Shown one piece after another: positions 15,601 to 25,252 of a DNA stretch of 64,000 nucleotides. The stretch is from Brugia malayi (Eukaryota > Nematoda > Chromadorea > Rhabditida > Onchocercidae): positions 186,001-250,000 of the forward strand of contig NW_025062478.1 of assembly GCF_000002995.4 (NCBI RefSeq), written 5' to 3'. Position 1 is the first letter of the stretch. Each line of letters starts with the position of its first letter. The translations under genes were made by a program, and so were the position numbers. The notes beneath the pieces were generated by a model, which saw nothing but the letters and a program-made list of their open reading frames with translations, searched no databases and was not told where the DNA came from.

Positions 15601-18600
15601 GTTGTCTAGAAAGCGTAAGATTCAATGTTTGTGTTAAAATTTGAATTTTTGGAAATTTTTGAGATTTGAAATTCAGTCTTCTGACTCAGTGTGTTATCAT
15701 GTAGGATTTTTTTTTTTCCTTTTCAATCTACAACTTGTTGATGGATACAGAAAATTTTTTAAAGTGTATAAATTTTGATGTTTCAGTTCTTTTAGAAATT
15801 ACTGTTATTTAAGTTCTTCAGGAATACATTTTAAAATAGTCACAAACTGCTAATTGTTTTTTAGTGCAAGCAGATGTGAAGCAAATGGAAGATATTACTG
15901 GTATTTTGAGTTATGAAGCATCAAGTCGTCAAGCAATGATTGCATGTTTAACGGATGGGAATAGTGAAACTTTCTGGGAAACTGGTGAAGAGGTCAAAAT
16001 TCAAATGAAATTCCAAAAAAAAAAAAACATATCTTTGTTCGGCTTTTTAAAAAGTTTTTGCGGGAATATTCAGAATTGCTGCTATTTTGAATTCATCAAA
16101 ATGCTTCTACTTGTTGGTTTTCTCACTAAATTTCATCTTTTCGATGAAGTTGTTTTTCCACTTACATCATATCAGTTAGATTTGGATGAAATTTAAATTT
16201 GCATTTTTGTCAGTTTCAGGATAAAAATCGACCACGCTACGTGACAGTACACTGTGATATCCGAAGCTATAAGGCAACGCTACTCACTGTTTACGTGGAT
16301 AATATTCGTGATGAGGGTTATCGAACGTGTTCTGTTACTGTTGTTACTGCGGAAAGTGATGGAAGCCGTCGAAAGATTCATTCCGAGTGTCTCGATCACG
16401 TATGTTGATTTATGCTTATGCATTTTTAGGTAATTTATAAAAATTTATGAAATCGGTATTTTATAGTGGAATTTTTCCCAAAGCAAATGCTATCTTTTTT
16501 AATAATTAATAGTTTCGAAAGGAAATGAATCATTCATATTGACTACTTCAAAAGTATGCTCGAATTTGCTATTTTTTTGTTTGTGAATTTTTTTCGCATT
16601 TTCATTTTGATTAATGAAACGAAATGAGAATCATTTTAAAGCAATTTATTGGCTGGATAAAATGCTGCATTTTTGGACTGAGCAGTATTCAAGTGATATT
16701 TCGTGGTAACGATCCCTCCTTACGTATACGTCAGGTTAGTAATAAAAACGCACTAATATCATTATAAATACTGGTAGATTTAAATTTCTTCAGTCATCGA
16801 ACAAGGATGTCATTGCATAATGCAAGAAGAAATTACAGATATCATTATAATGCAAGAAGAAAAAAAGAAGAAATTATATTAAAATTTCAAATTTCTAAGG
16901 AAATGTTAAAATTTTAGCTTCGAGTTTTTGGTACTAGCACTGCATTGGATGTGCTTAGTACTCAGTCCTTTACTAATCGGAGTTTTCTGAAGCCTTCACC
17001 ATCACATCAGCTATTGTTTAATGCTAATCAGGATGATGCATTTGCAGTTTTCCAAGCTATTGCTGCTCAAGTTAGCATAAATTTCCAACTAATTTAGAGG
17101 AAAAAACTGTGTACACTGAATAGTGTCGTATCTTTTCAACTAATTTCCATGATTTAGGATTATGTCCTTTCACCTTTTTTTTTAGAACATTTGATTAAGA
17201 TATTTCATTTCTGTTATTTTGAAGAGATTATGTTTATTTTCAGGCATTTAGTGACGAATTTTCACAGGAAGAAAATGGCACATTACGACAACAAGTACTT
17301 GATCTGCTATTTAGTCGTATACAATTACAACCACTTCAGACATTTGTTTGTTCTCATATGATCAGTGCTTTGGAAAGGTTTTTATTTTTATTTTCATGAT
17401 TTTTTTTACAGAGTCATTAATGATGATCGCTTATTTTCTTTCGAAGTTTTCTTGAGATTTGCTTCTCTTTTTATTCTTTTCCAGTTTTGATAGTAATAAT
17501 ATTTGGTAGTAGAAAATCTTTTATCACAGCCAACTTTTGAGAGAAAAGAGGATATCAAGAGGTACAACCTGACATTCTATATAAAATCATCAGTTGTATA
17601 GACATAGCAGTTATTCGAGATATTCATTCGAAACTTGAATTTTCTCATTTTCTCGACATCAAAATTCATGTAAGCTTTTTTTGTGTGCCTTTATTTTTGA
17701 AAGCTTCAGGGAAGTATCGTCATTGCGTGAGAAAGCAAAGCGCAATTATTCGTACGTTTGCGGTTTGATGGAAATGTTACTGAAGATTTGCAGTTCACGT
17801 CAAGGCCTGGAAGTATTTGGTGTCAAAAATAGGATTCTCATTATCCTTTCTGAGCTTTTGTTATTTGCTCCTCAGGCAAATCTTATTTTCGCTTTCTTTT
17901 CCTTTGATTAATTGTTTATTTCGCTTAATCAATTATTGTAGACATATCTCAATTTCTTATTTTCAATATATTCCATTATCTTCAATGTTTCTATTGTTTA
18001 TTAATGACTGATAATTGAAACCTTGCTCTATATTTAAAGCGTTAAATTGTATTTCCCATCCTTGCACTGTTTAATTTTTGCATTTTCAGGTAGTACAATG
18101 TCAAGTATTGGAGACAATTGAGTGCCTATCCAAGTTATTCACGCCATCCGCAGTCGATTGCGTGAATTTTACACGGAATTTATTAATATTGATAACAAAA
18201 GTGATAACACTGCAAATACGTGATAAAATGACACGGTCACTAACTTCGGCTTGTTTAGCTGTTAGTTTTATCATGTTCCTCTTTCTCTTAAATAATGTAA
18301 CCAAAACATTTTTTCTATCAATATATTTATCAATGGGACTGTTCTATGGATGATATAGCGACATTTTTCCTGCCAAATTACTAGATGTGAAATACTGGTT
18401 CTAATACCGTAGTTTTGATTTGAAAAAAATACTCTCTTGAAAATTTGTAGACTCATGTGACAAGTGCACCGATGTATTGGCGAATAGATCGAGCAGTTAG
18501 CACTGATATTGCTTATCTTGCAAAACAACTATTGAAAAATTTGAGGTAGTTAAATGTAAAATATCATTCGAAGACAAATAACAATTTGCTGTAGGCCTGA

Positions 18601-21600
18601 ATTCAATATTAAAATGCTAAGAATTCCTTGCTTGCTTTGTAATAATGTCCTATCCAGATACAAGTGCACACTGTACTAATTGAGAGGAAGCAGAAAGATT
18701 TCATTTAGAATTTTATTTTTGATAAAATTATTTACATTCATGGCAGGCTGCTTTCAATATTAATAATTGGTAAAAGCGTTCATTGGATTATGATTTATTA
18801 TTTGATAGATGAGAATATTTTTACAGTGAAGGACTGCTAAATGAATACTGGACAGTTCCTGTGCGTACAGAAATTGCAAATGAAATTATGAATTTAACCT
18901 CTTTGAATATCACTCATTCATACGACAGCGATAACTCCGGAAAAATAGCAACAGATGGAAAAGACGAAAGTGCGTCAGGGCAGGCAAATAGTTCGGATTT
19001 TTCCGAATTCATTAATACTGGTAATTCTCGATCAAAGATGCTAAAGAATGGAAAATTTTGGCTTGCCGTAGCTGCACTATCTTTGTTGAAAGAGAGCCAA
19101 TGGCTAGAATTGTCATCAGTATGGCAAAGTCTACAGGTTAGCTTTTCATTTATAGTTATAATTAAGATTGCAAGGATGAGCAATAATGCACAACTTGCTA
19201 TGTTTTCGAAAAGAAAATTAGAAATTTGTTTTAAAATCAGTGGACAAAAGATATTGGTCAGTCCATTTGCTTTTTAGTTTGATAAAAATTCATCAGAAGC
19301 AGAATTCTTATAATTTAATGAATTCACAAAATGGGAATTATCTGATTATTCAGTACAAACTGCGTTGGATCTTGAATATATATGGGTAATCTGATAAAAG
19401 ATAGAAAAAATTTTTTTCTAGTTACAGCCAATTATAGTTGTTTGTGTTTTAGGCTTTCTCTTCAGTTTATGTTTTCAAAGTTATTGCAAGAAGATTTTTT
19501 AAGAATAACAAAGAAAGTTTAACGAGAATGTTGTGTGATAATCACGATGATGGTCGAACTTTAGCTAATGTGTACTGTGAAACTTGTCAATGTTCGTTAT
19601 GTCGAGAATGCTTCTCTGTGCTTCATTTAAATAAACGAAATCGGTCAGTGAATTAATCATTCAGAAATTTCTTTTTATTTTATGTTCTCTTCCTTTTGAA
19701 TTTTATTTTTTTTTTCTCATATGCTAAAATTTTAGTAGTCATGCTGTGCAACATCTTGGTGACACAAATGATCGTCCACAAGTTGAAGTACATGAAGGTT
19801 CCACTCGATTACGTTTACCACATGTTTTGGTACAACTTTCTATTTTATCTTGTTTGTATTGAATCTTTTTTGAAAAGATATAATTAATTATTTTTAAATC
19901 ACATATATTCACAAATTCATATCACAAAAATAAGACTGTACTATAATTCTTGATAAGTTCTTATCCTTTTTTCTGTTAAAGTGCCCTCTTAAATGTATAT
20001 TTTTGATAAAATTCTTTCCAACTTTATTTCTGAATCAAATCAAAATACATATTTGATTCTATAGTGGAAAAATTTGTCTACAATTTACAGATACTGTTTA
20101 ATCCAACTACTCTGAACGGAATGGTAGAATTTAATCAAAGCATTATCCGTGAAAATATACCTTCCGTGCCTTATCATCGAATTTCTGGTAAGTATTTCTC
20201 CATTTTCTCTTGTTTTTTTTCTTTTTTTTTTTTGCAAAATTTTATCATCAAATTAGATAGTAATTTCCATAACACTTTATCTATATTATTTGAAGTGGAA
20301 GTGGCCATTTTTTATCTGATCAAATATATGTTTATAAGTCAGAAGTTCCTCAAACCAGATCACTTATTTTTCGCCATTCTAAAGTTTAAAAACTTTTTCT
20401 TATTCTCGAATACATATCACAGAAGCATTAAATATTCCAGATTTTAGTCCTATTATATGTGGTTAAACTTCGCATGGATTTTTAAATTAAATAAATTAGG
20501 GTAAAATAAAAATCTGGTATTATTAAATTTTATTTTAGAAATGTCAAATCTTGCTGAAACACGTGATAACTCTACTTGCCGTTTCTGTAATGCTCCATTG
20601 TGTCCAGATCAGGTTTTTTCTACACTAATCAAATTTTCATGACAGTTTCTGTATGTCTATTAAACAATTCAGGACAGGCAGAATTTTTGAACTAAGCTAA
20701 TTGAAGTATTCGCTTTTCAAAGTGCTTTTGATCTTATTGCTACTTTCTTAGGTGTTCAATTGAAAATTTCACTTCTCCAATTCTGCAGATGACAAATGTT
20801 GAGAAGGTGTTAGTTATGGAACTGAAGATAATCTCTCTGGCAAGTTGCGCTGAGAGATTTCTTCCTTCTGCGCAATTAGAAGCTTTCCTCCAAAATTTAA
20901 TAATGCCTTCCACAGATCGATGGTTTGTGTAATCACGAAGAGTGTCGTCACTTTGCAACGTTTGCTTGTCAACAGCAACTTCCATGTGGTCATATCTGTG
21001 GTGGTATACGTGATGAAGAAGTATGCTTGCCGTGTATTCAATGCAGGAAGCCAGGTAGAAGTAGTAGTAGACGTGAAGTAAACGTGAAGTAAACGTTTTT
21101 ATTTGTTTAAGATTGAGCCAAGCTCTACTCATTGCTATCGTAATGTGCTTCTAGTCTTTAGTAACAGATACTTAAAAGGAAAACATTGGCATTGGTAAAA
21201 CTTAGATCAAAACATTTTGCTATTCGATATGAACGAGTAATTTCCATCTCTTTTACAACTACATTTTGAGATACAAAACAAGACGCAGATGATTTATGCG
21301 TGATATGTTTCACGGATCGTTTGGGTGGTGCACCGTGTATTCAGCTAGCTTGTCATCATATCTTCCATTATCGTTGTGTACGAACCGTACTCGAGAAACG
21401 TTGGAATGGTCCAAGGATTGTCTTCCGCTTTATGCAATGCCCATTATGCAAGGAACAAGTTAGTTCTGTCTTTGCAATCTGATCTTTTTGTTTGCATTCT
21501 AGATGAGATCAACTCGACATAGCACTTGTAGAAATCTATAAATTATAATATTTTTTTTTTTTCATGCCAAATCATCATGTTTCTCTTCATAATTTTTTTT

Positions 21601-22977
21601 TTTCGAGTTTGTGATTTGATTGGAAGTTTAGCCAAGATATCCTATGCAAAATGGCAATGTTAATTTAGATAATTAGTATCATTTCTCGTATAGTATCTTT
21701 CAGCTGTAATTTTTTTCAATTTCCAGATTGATCATCCATCGGTAGCAGATTTGTTGCTCCCACTGAAAGATTTGTATAATGAAGTATTGAGTAAGGCACG
21801 TTTGAGACTCGAATATGATGGCTTTTTGCAGTCTCCTGCGACTATCTCTGAGAGCAGGTCATTTCCTTTTGTTTCCACTTTAGACTTCTCATCGCTTACT
21901 GAACAACCCTTTCAAAATTTTGACCATCTATCGAAATAAGGCTGTGAGGCAACCATCAAACTAACTGTTTTGATCGTACATTTGGGTCACTATAGCTCAG
22001 TCGCTGTAACCTACGTAGTTTTTTTTTTTTTTTTTTTTATCTTTGAAGACTCGAGAATTCTTCACATCGTTTTATAGTTCCTCTTTCAGTACGGTCGTTA
22101 GGTCTTAATTACTTAAATGTATAAAGTTATAAAGTTAAATACATTTTCTAGTTTGGAGAAATATCCGTCGGCGACAGTTAATAATTTATTAAAGAAATAC
22201 ACTTTTTTAGTGAGCTTCACATGAATCTGGATGAATATGCAATGGAGCGGTACATGTATGTTCTATGTTTTAAGTGTGGGAAGGCCTATTTTGGTGGCGA
22301 AAGTCGTTGTCAACAGGTTAGTTTTGTTGATGGAGTTAAATTTAATCCAAAATTTTAAGATTTGAGATAAATTTGCTATTATTATATTTCATTTCATTCA
22401 CTCACACAAGCTTGTTTCAAAAATTTGCTTTTACAATTAAACAGAGTTTAGAAAAAAACAAATATTTCAGGAACTGGATAATTCACAGTATAATCCTGAG
22501 GAATTGATTTGTGGTGGTTGTTCAGATGTGGTAGGTGCTCAGGTCTGTGGACGTCATGGAATAGACTTTCTCGAATTTAAGTGTCGTTTTTGTTGCTCAG
22601 TCGCTGTTTATTTTTGGTTAGTTATTACGAGTTAGTATTTCTTGAAATCAAATTTACACATTGCTTAAGTTTAATTAAATACTGAATTGTTAAATAATGA
22701 ACATTAAAAAGTTTAACATTTTTGCTAATCGCTTAATCGCTTTATCTAGTTATTTGATTTGTATTATAGCTTTGGTACCACACATTTTTGTACAGCATGT
22801 CATGATGATTTCCAACGATTGGTATGTTTGCCGAAAAAACTTTTACCGAAATGTCCAGTTGGTCCGAAATGTGTACAACTAGATGGAAGTGAATGTCCTT
22901 TAAGGGTAAAACACCCACCAACAGGTGAAGAATTTCCGCTTGGTTGCGGCATATGCCGAAATATCAATACGTTTTGA
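1..22977 (+). CDS. rpm-1: RPM-1 / Highwire / MYCBP2-type giant E3 ubiquitin ligase (5' partial)
   Basis: This is the C-terminal 3,076 codons of a PHR-family ubiquitin ligase. In C. elegans and other animals the family acts at presynaptic terminals and growing axon tips, where it restrains the DLK-1/p38 MAP kinase pathway and works with an F-box protein (FSN-1). I joined about 60 exons by eye. Every junction keeps phase and the sum is 9,231 nt, ending at TGA 22975-22977. Order of parts: linker, PHR1, helical linker, PHR2, CUB-like sandwich, filamin repeat, SH3-like segments, a C2H2-like cysteine/histidine segment, DOC domain, helical region, B-box-like zinc region, RING-H2, tandem-cysteine domain. 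Exon coordinates are in the block entries below. The RCC1-like N-terminus and the start codon lie left of the window. All introns are GT-AG except one GC-AG. The family assignment is very secure; single exon borders, especially the first two, are less so. Confidence 0.95.
775..1969 (+). other. rpm-1: rpm-1 PHR domain 1 exons
   Basis: Exons 775-995, 1222-1395 and 1769-1969 encode the first PHR domain, a beta-sandwich specific to this family and a few BTB proteins. Hallmarks are [20 protein letters not shown], then [15 protein letters not shown] near in-window residues 175-230. The rest of the sheet ([22 protein letters not shown]) is in the second exon. The third exon carries a serine/glycine-rich section and GVQFFFRNS. 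Phases are 0, 2, 2 across the junctions. Confidence 0.95.
2317..4203 (+). other. rpm-1: rpm-1 helical region between the PHR domains
   Basis: Exons 2317-2508, 2733-2880, 3259-3432, 3763-3942 and 4082-4203 make about 272 residues, mostly predicted helix with many leucines (for example [15 protein letters not shown] and [19 protein letters not shown]). No catalytic motif is visible. The conserved order, PHR1 then helical region then PHR2, matches the family. Donor GTCAGT after 2880 is weak but is the only one that keeps the frame. Confidence 0.85.
4453..5592 (+). other. rpm-1: rpm-1 PHR domain 2 exons
   Basis: Exons 4453-4603, 4850-5048 and 5426-5592 encode the second PHR domain, about in-window residues 629-790. 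It opens with a typical strand pair ([20 protein letters not shown]) and contains [19 protein letters not shown] and a C-terminal strand ending in GQIPFVLYS. The spacing of about 170 residues is normal for a PHR domain. In the family this domain helps recruit partners and place the protein. Confidence 0.95.
6054..7599 (+). other. rpm-1: rpm-1 CUB-like beta-sandwich region
   Basis: Exons 6054-6165, 6391-6526, 6599-6689, 7075-7205, 7275-7383 and 7483-7599. After a helical stretch ([15 protein letters not shown]) comes a pattern [61 protein letters not shown]. That order of strands resembles the CUB-like sandwich seen next to DOC or ZZ modules in other large E3-type proteins. The domain name is my inference from the pattern; that the exons are coding is clear from phase and conservation. 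Confidence 0.85.
7733..8286 (+). other. rpm-1: rpm-1 exons between CUB-like and filamin domains
   Basis: Exons 7733-7901 and 8135-8286 (107 codons) encode helices, including [20 protein letters not shown] and [20 protein letters not shown]. The block ends in a linker that enters the filamin-type repeat. The intron between them, 7902-8134, carries poly-T and CT runs and nothing else notable. Confidence 0.85.
8526..9365 (+). other. rpm-1: rpm-1 filamin/ABP280-type repeat
   Basis: Exons 8526-8696, 8928-9085 and 9272-9365. The immunoglobulin-like filamin repeat is recognisable from [19 protein letters not shown] near its start and [20 protein letters not shown] at its end (about in-window residues 1141-1281). 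A strong-looking donor GTAAGT at 9063 inside the second exon is not used in my model. Only the weaker GTTGGT at 9086 keeps the frame and completes the conserved glycine-glycine-threonine-tyrosine turn. Confidence 0.9.
9821..11149 (+). other. rpm-1: rpm-1 SH3-like segments
   Basis: Exons 9821-9909, 10078-10285, 10567-10746 and 10967-11149. The second exon has the shape of an SH3b fold: [44 protein letters not shown]. The fourth exon repeats the scheme more loosely ([32 protein letters not shown]). The exon between them is serine- and asparagine-rich linker. Calling these SH3b-like is inference from the strand pattern; coding status is firm. Confidence 0.85.
11447..13086 (+). other. rpm-1: rpm-1 conserved helical and C2H2-like cysteine/histidine segment
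   Basis: Exons 11447-11568, 11661-11805, 11985-12173, 12296-12492, 12581-12644 and 12841-13086. The second exon has the family signature [16 protein letters not shown]. The fourth has [20 protein letters not shown] followed by HPGC, a CxxC...H...H arrangement likely to bind zinc, with a glycine-rich tail. The last two carry the pair CATC and an acidic, serine/threonine-rich stretch that is probably disordered. Confidence 0.88.
13451..15614 (+). other. rpm-1: rpm-1 exons before the DOC domain
   Basis: Exons 13451-13654, 13833-13934, 14074-14140, 14454-14622, 14940-15219 and 15464-15614. The early ones look like flexible linker ([20 protein letters not shown]). The later ones are helical and well conserved in character ([20 protein letters not shown] and, in 14940-15219, [16 protein letters not shown]). 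Phases join without gaps. No catalytic motif is seen. In other PHR proteins a Myc-binding segment lies in this general area, but I cannot point to it here. Confidence 0.85.
15865..17070 (+). other. rpm-1: rpm-1 DOC (APC10-like) domain
   Basis: Exons 15865-15992, 16220-16399, 16642-16734 and 16918-17070 encode a jelly-roll DOC domain, the fold that in APC10 helps present substrates to the cyclosome. Hallmarks are [46 protein letters not shown] and NDPSLRIRQ followed by LRVFG. The acceptor of the third exon (at 16641) was chosen because it keeps the conserved glycine-tryptophan; a later AG at 16685 breaks the frame. Confidence 0.92.
17244..19136 (+). other. rpm-1: rpm-1 helical region after the DOC domain
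   Basis: Exons 17244-17377, 17710-17875, 18090-18260, 18451-18545 and 18827-19136. The sequence is armadillo-like helix pairs ([29 protein letters not shown] repeats such as [28 protein letters not shown]). The last, 310 nt long, has a variable serine/aspartate-rich insert and then the conserved [13 protein letters not shown]. The junction between 17875 and 18090 is a GC-AG intron, listed separately. Confidence 0.88.
17874..18089 (+). other. rpm-1: GC-AG intron in rpm-1
   Basis: The exon ends CAG at 17875 and the intron begins GCAAAT, not GT. It ends in a standard TTTTCAG at 18089. The joined codons read LLLFAPQ then VVQCQV with phase 0 kept, and no GT donor nearby preserves the conserved sequence. 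CAG|GCAAAT fits the usual compensating consensus of GC donors, where the exon side and positions +3 to +5 match U1 well. Confidence 0.8.
19453..21054 (+). other. rpm-1: rpm-1 B-box-like and cysteine-rich zinc region
   Basis: Exons 19453-19643, 19736-19829, 20091-20187, 20539-20612 and 20916-21054. The first carries [18 protein letters not shown] followed by [12 protein letters not shown], a B-box-like zinc pattern. The fourth has CRFC. The fifth has [25 protein letters not shown] and CLPCIQC, matching the cysteine-rich block that precedes RING in this family. An ATG-led open stretch at 20789-20915 inside the last intron is not used: its length breaks the phase. Confidence 0.92.
21283..21458 (+). 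other. rpm-1: rpm-1 RING-H2 domain exon
   Basis: A single exon encodes the RING-H2 finger that binds the E2 enzyme. The eight ligands are visible: CVIC, then the cysteine of IQLAC, two histidines in HHIFH, the cysteine of YRC, and CPLC at the end. The long gap before the last pair ([16 protein letters not shown]) is characteristic of the PHR family. The acceptor here is AACAAG, less pyrimidine-rich than its neighbours, but the frame and the conserved [11 protein letters not shown] start support it. Confidence 0.97.
21727..22977 (+). other. rpm-1: rpm-1 C-terminal tandem-cysteine domain and stop
   Basis: Exons 21727-21857, 22211-22316, 22471-22616 and 22770-22977 encode a helix ([18 protein letters not shown]) then the tandem-cysteine domain: [57 protein letters not shown]. 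In the human family member this domain relays ubiquitin through two essential cysteines (RING-Cys-relay mechanism) toward threonine or serine. I cannot assign which cysteines here are the relay pair, but no cysteine pair looks lost. The stop is TGA at 22975-22977. Confidence 0.95.
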
Positions 22978-25217
22978 ACAATCAACAATTTTCCGGGTTC
23001 CATTTGCATTCATGGCCAGATTTTTTATCTGCATTTAAGTTATTGTTTAGCATTTCTTGATTTACTGCTGTTGGCTTTACTTATATTAATCAAGAAATGA
23101 TGAGAAATTGCGCTACCGTATGGATAATAACGAAAATAATGAGATTAACATTTTAATAAGTAAATAATGATGGAAGGTAATTTCTAGGTCAGTCATCTCA
23201 GATCATATAGTATTATTAGTTGGGAGAAGGTTGAATCATAATGTACGCAAACTATTTTTCTGTTGCTGTTGTGGAGGAGTTACAGTGGTAGGCAAACTGC
23301 TGAAGAAAGGAGTTTAATATTATTGTAAACAAATATTATATCTCGATTACTTGGTGGTTTTTTTTTTTAGCTTATCGGTTTAGAAGTTTTTTTGCAGTAA
23401 AATATGTAAATATTTCAAATTAGTGTTATCATTTCTTTTGTATATGTAATAAGAGATTCGCGGTTTCATCAATATTCGACTAAGTTTTGTGTCAGAAAAC
23501 GAAACTTTTTAACTAACTTTGAAATACATCTAAAAATTAAAAGCAAAAGTCGTAATAAAGCTTATGAGTTATAAGTAAGGATTATCGTTAATATAAAAAT
23601 CAGGATTATGGTGATTGTCACAGATCTTTATCGGATAAATTTGATTTAGTTAATCTTTTTTGTAGATTTTTTTGTGTAGAATAGGAAAGAAGAATTTTTG
23701 AGAACCGCTCATTTGAAAAAAAATTAAGAGATTTCACATTTAAGTTTGATCTCCTTTGTTATTCCGATTAAATCTTATCTTCTTCATTTGGCTGTATTAG
23801 ATTGTTTATTATTATTTATTCTTTGTTCTTTGCACTTGTTGATTTCGTCATTATTTATCTAAATTTATGCTTTAGGTTCAGCTTTCAATTGCTAATAAAA
23901 TTTCTCATGGATGTTCTTTCTTATTTTTTGTTTTTGTTTTATTGTCGATTTTTTTTTATTTTTCTTTGTCTTATCAATGTAATCTTGTCTTTCTTATCCT
24001 TGAGAAAAGAAAACCTTGCCCACAAATAAGTGTTGACTCTAATTACTTCAAATAACTTATTGAATAATTAGAAATAAATTATAAAGAAAGAAGATAATCT
24101 ATACTGCAAAACCACCACTATACCAATTAATCATTGTCACAGATTTGCTACATAGCCTTTTGTGCTTTATATTTAGAAGCATTGAGCTGAATGAATTTCA
24201 AGCAAATAAAAGAAAAAACTTCTAGCCAACAATGTTGTTTAACTGTATGAGTGCGAGTATTATAAAATGTAGAACAGAATTTCAGTTTTGTCATAATTCT
24301 TTTCCAAGTACCACAAATACATCCATCTAAATTCAGTATGGCACTTAAGGATGACAGGTTGTTTCAGATTACTGATAGCATCATTAGCAATAAGTTAAAG
24401 TCGACACAAATAGGGTAGTTAACGATGCTCATATACCATCACGAAATTACGTTTGTACGAGATTCGGTGTGCTGATCATGTCAACTGTCAACGTACTTCA
24501 TCATACACTCTGGTTTTTATTGAAATGAAACCCAAAATGGTATAATTTATCAAACTGACCATTATCAGTAAGGAATAGCTAAATTCTCTTTATCATCTGC
24601 CATCTTAATTGAGGACATTATATGAACACTTTTTCAGAATTAATCTGAAAACTTATAATGCTGATTCATGCAAACTATCGAAGTGATAATTAAATTAGTA
24701 AAAATATGAAAGTCTCATTAAATTGTCTAATTAATATTATCGCTATCCACGCCAATTACTATTTCTATCTTATCATTTTCTCTTAAAAAGAAACGGATGC
24801 ATTTTTTAGCACAGTCCATTTTAATTCTGTTTTAGAAATTCGAATGTTAGTGTTTAATCTCGTCTTTTTCCCACTTTATTTTCATTTTTTTTAAATTAAT
24901 TAACCGTCAAAGAAATCTATGCGATATGATATGGCGTACGTGAACGTGGACGTGTTTTGTTTAAAAGACGATTGTAAGAACTGGAAAGTTTAGTAATAGC
25001 AAAATGTGATACGTTATGAAATGTTTTTTGTTTTTTTTTTTTTTGTTTATGTGAAATTTATTGTCTGTAAAATTTTCTCATTTCAAAGAAATGAAATAAG
25101 TTTTTTTGATACCAATCGAAATATTTAATTATTTAATATGCCTTATCTTGAAATATTGAATTCTAAAATTCAAATATTAAAATCTAAATATTTTAGTTGC
25201 TTCACTTACTTATGTTC
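22978..25217. other. 3' flank of rpm-1, no gene seen
   Basis: AT-rich sequence with no coding exon on either strand that I can support. It should contain the rpm-1 3' UTR. An AATAAA occurs at 23554-23559, but it is about 580 nt past the stop and the true cleavage site may be nearer and use a variant signal. Short open frames, such as the phenylalanine-rich one at 23802-24029, look like low-complexity translation. Confidence 0.6.
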
Positions 25218-25252
25218 TTAGGCTTAGGCTTATGCTTAGGCTTAGGCTTAGG
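25218..25252 (+). repeat. Interstitial telomere-type repeat (TTAGGC)n
   Basis: Nearly six head-to-tail copies of TTAGGC, one of them altered to TTATGC. TTAGGC is the telomere repeat of nematodes. The run is short and sits deep in intergenic DNA with ordinary AT-rich sequence on both sides, so it is an internal relic rather than a chromosome end. Confidence 0.9.

Noticed and set aside
20789..20915. ATG-led open stretch between two AGs inside an rpm-1 intron
   Set aside because: At 127 nt it would break the phase, and the flanking exons join directly into the conserved cysteine block without it.
20740..21132. A 130-codon open frame on the minus strand
   Set aside because: It lies opposite the rpm-1 cysteine-rich exon 20916-21054, has no start context or domain, and the plus strand is clearly coding there.
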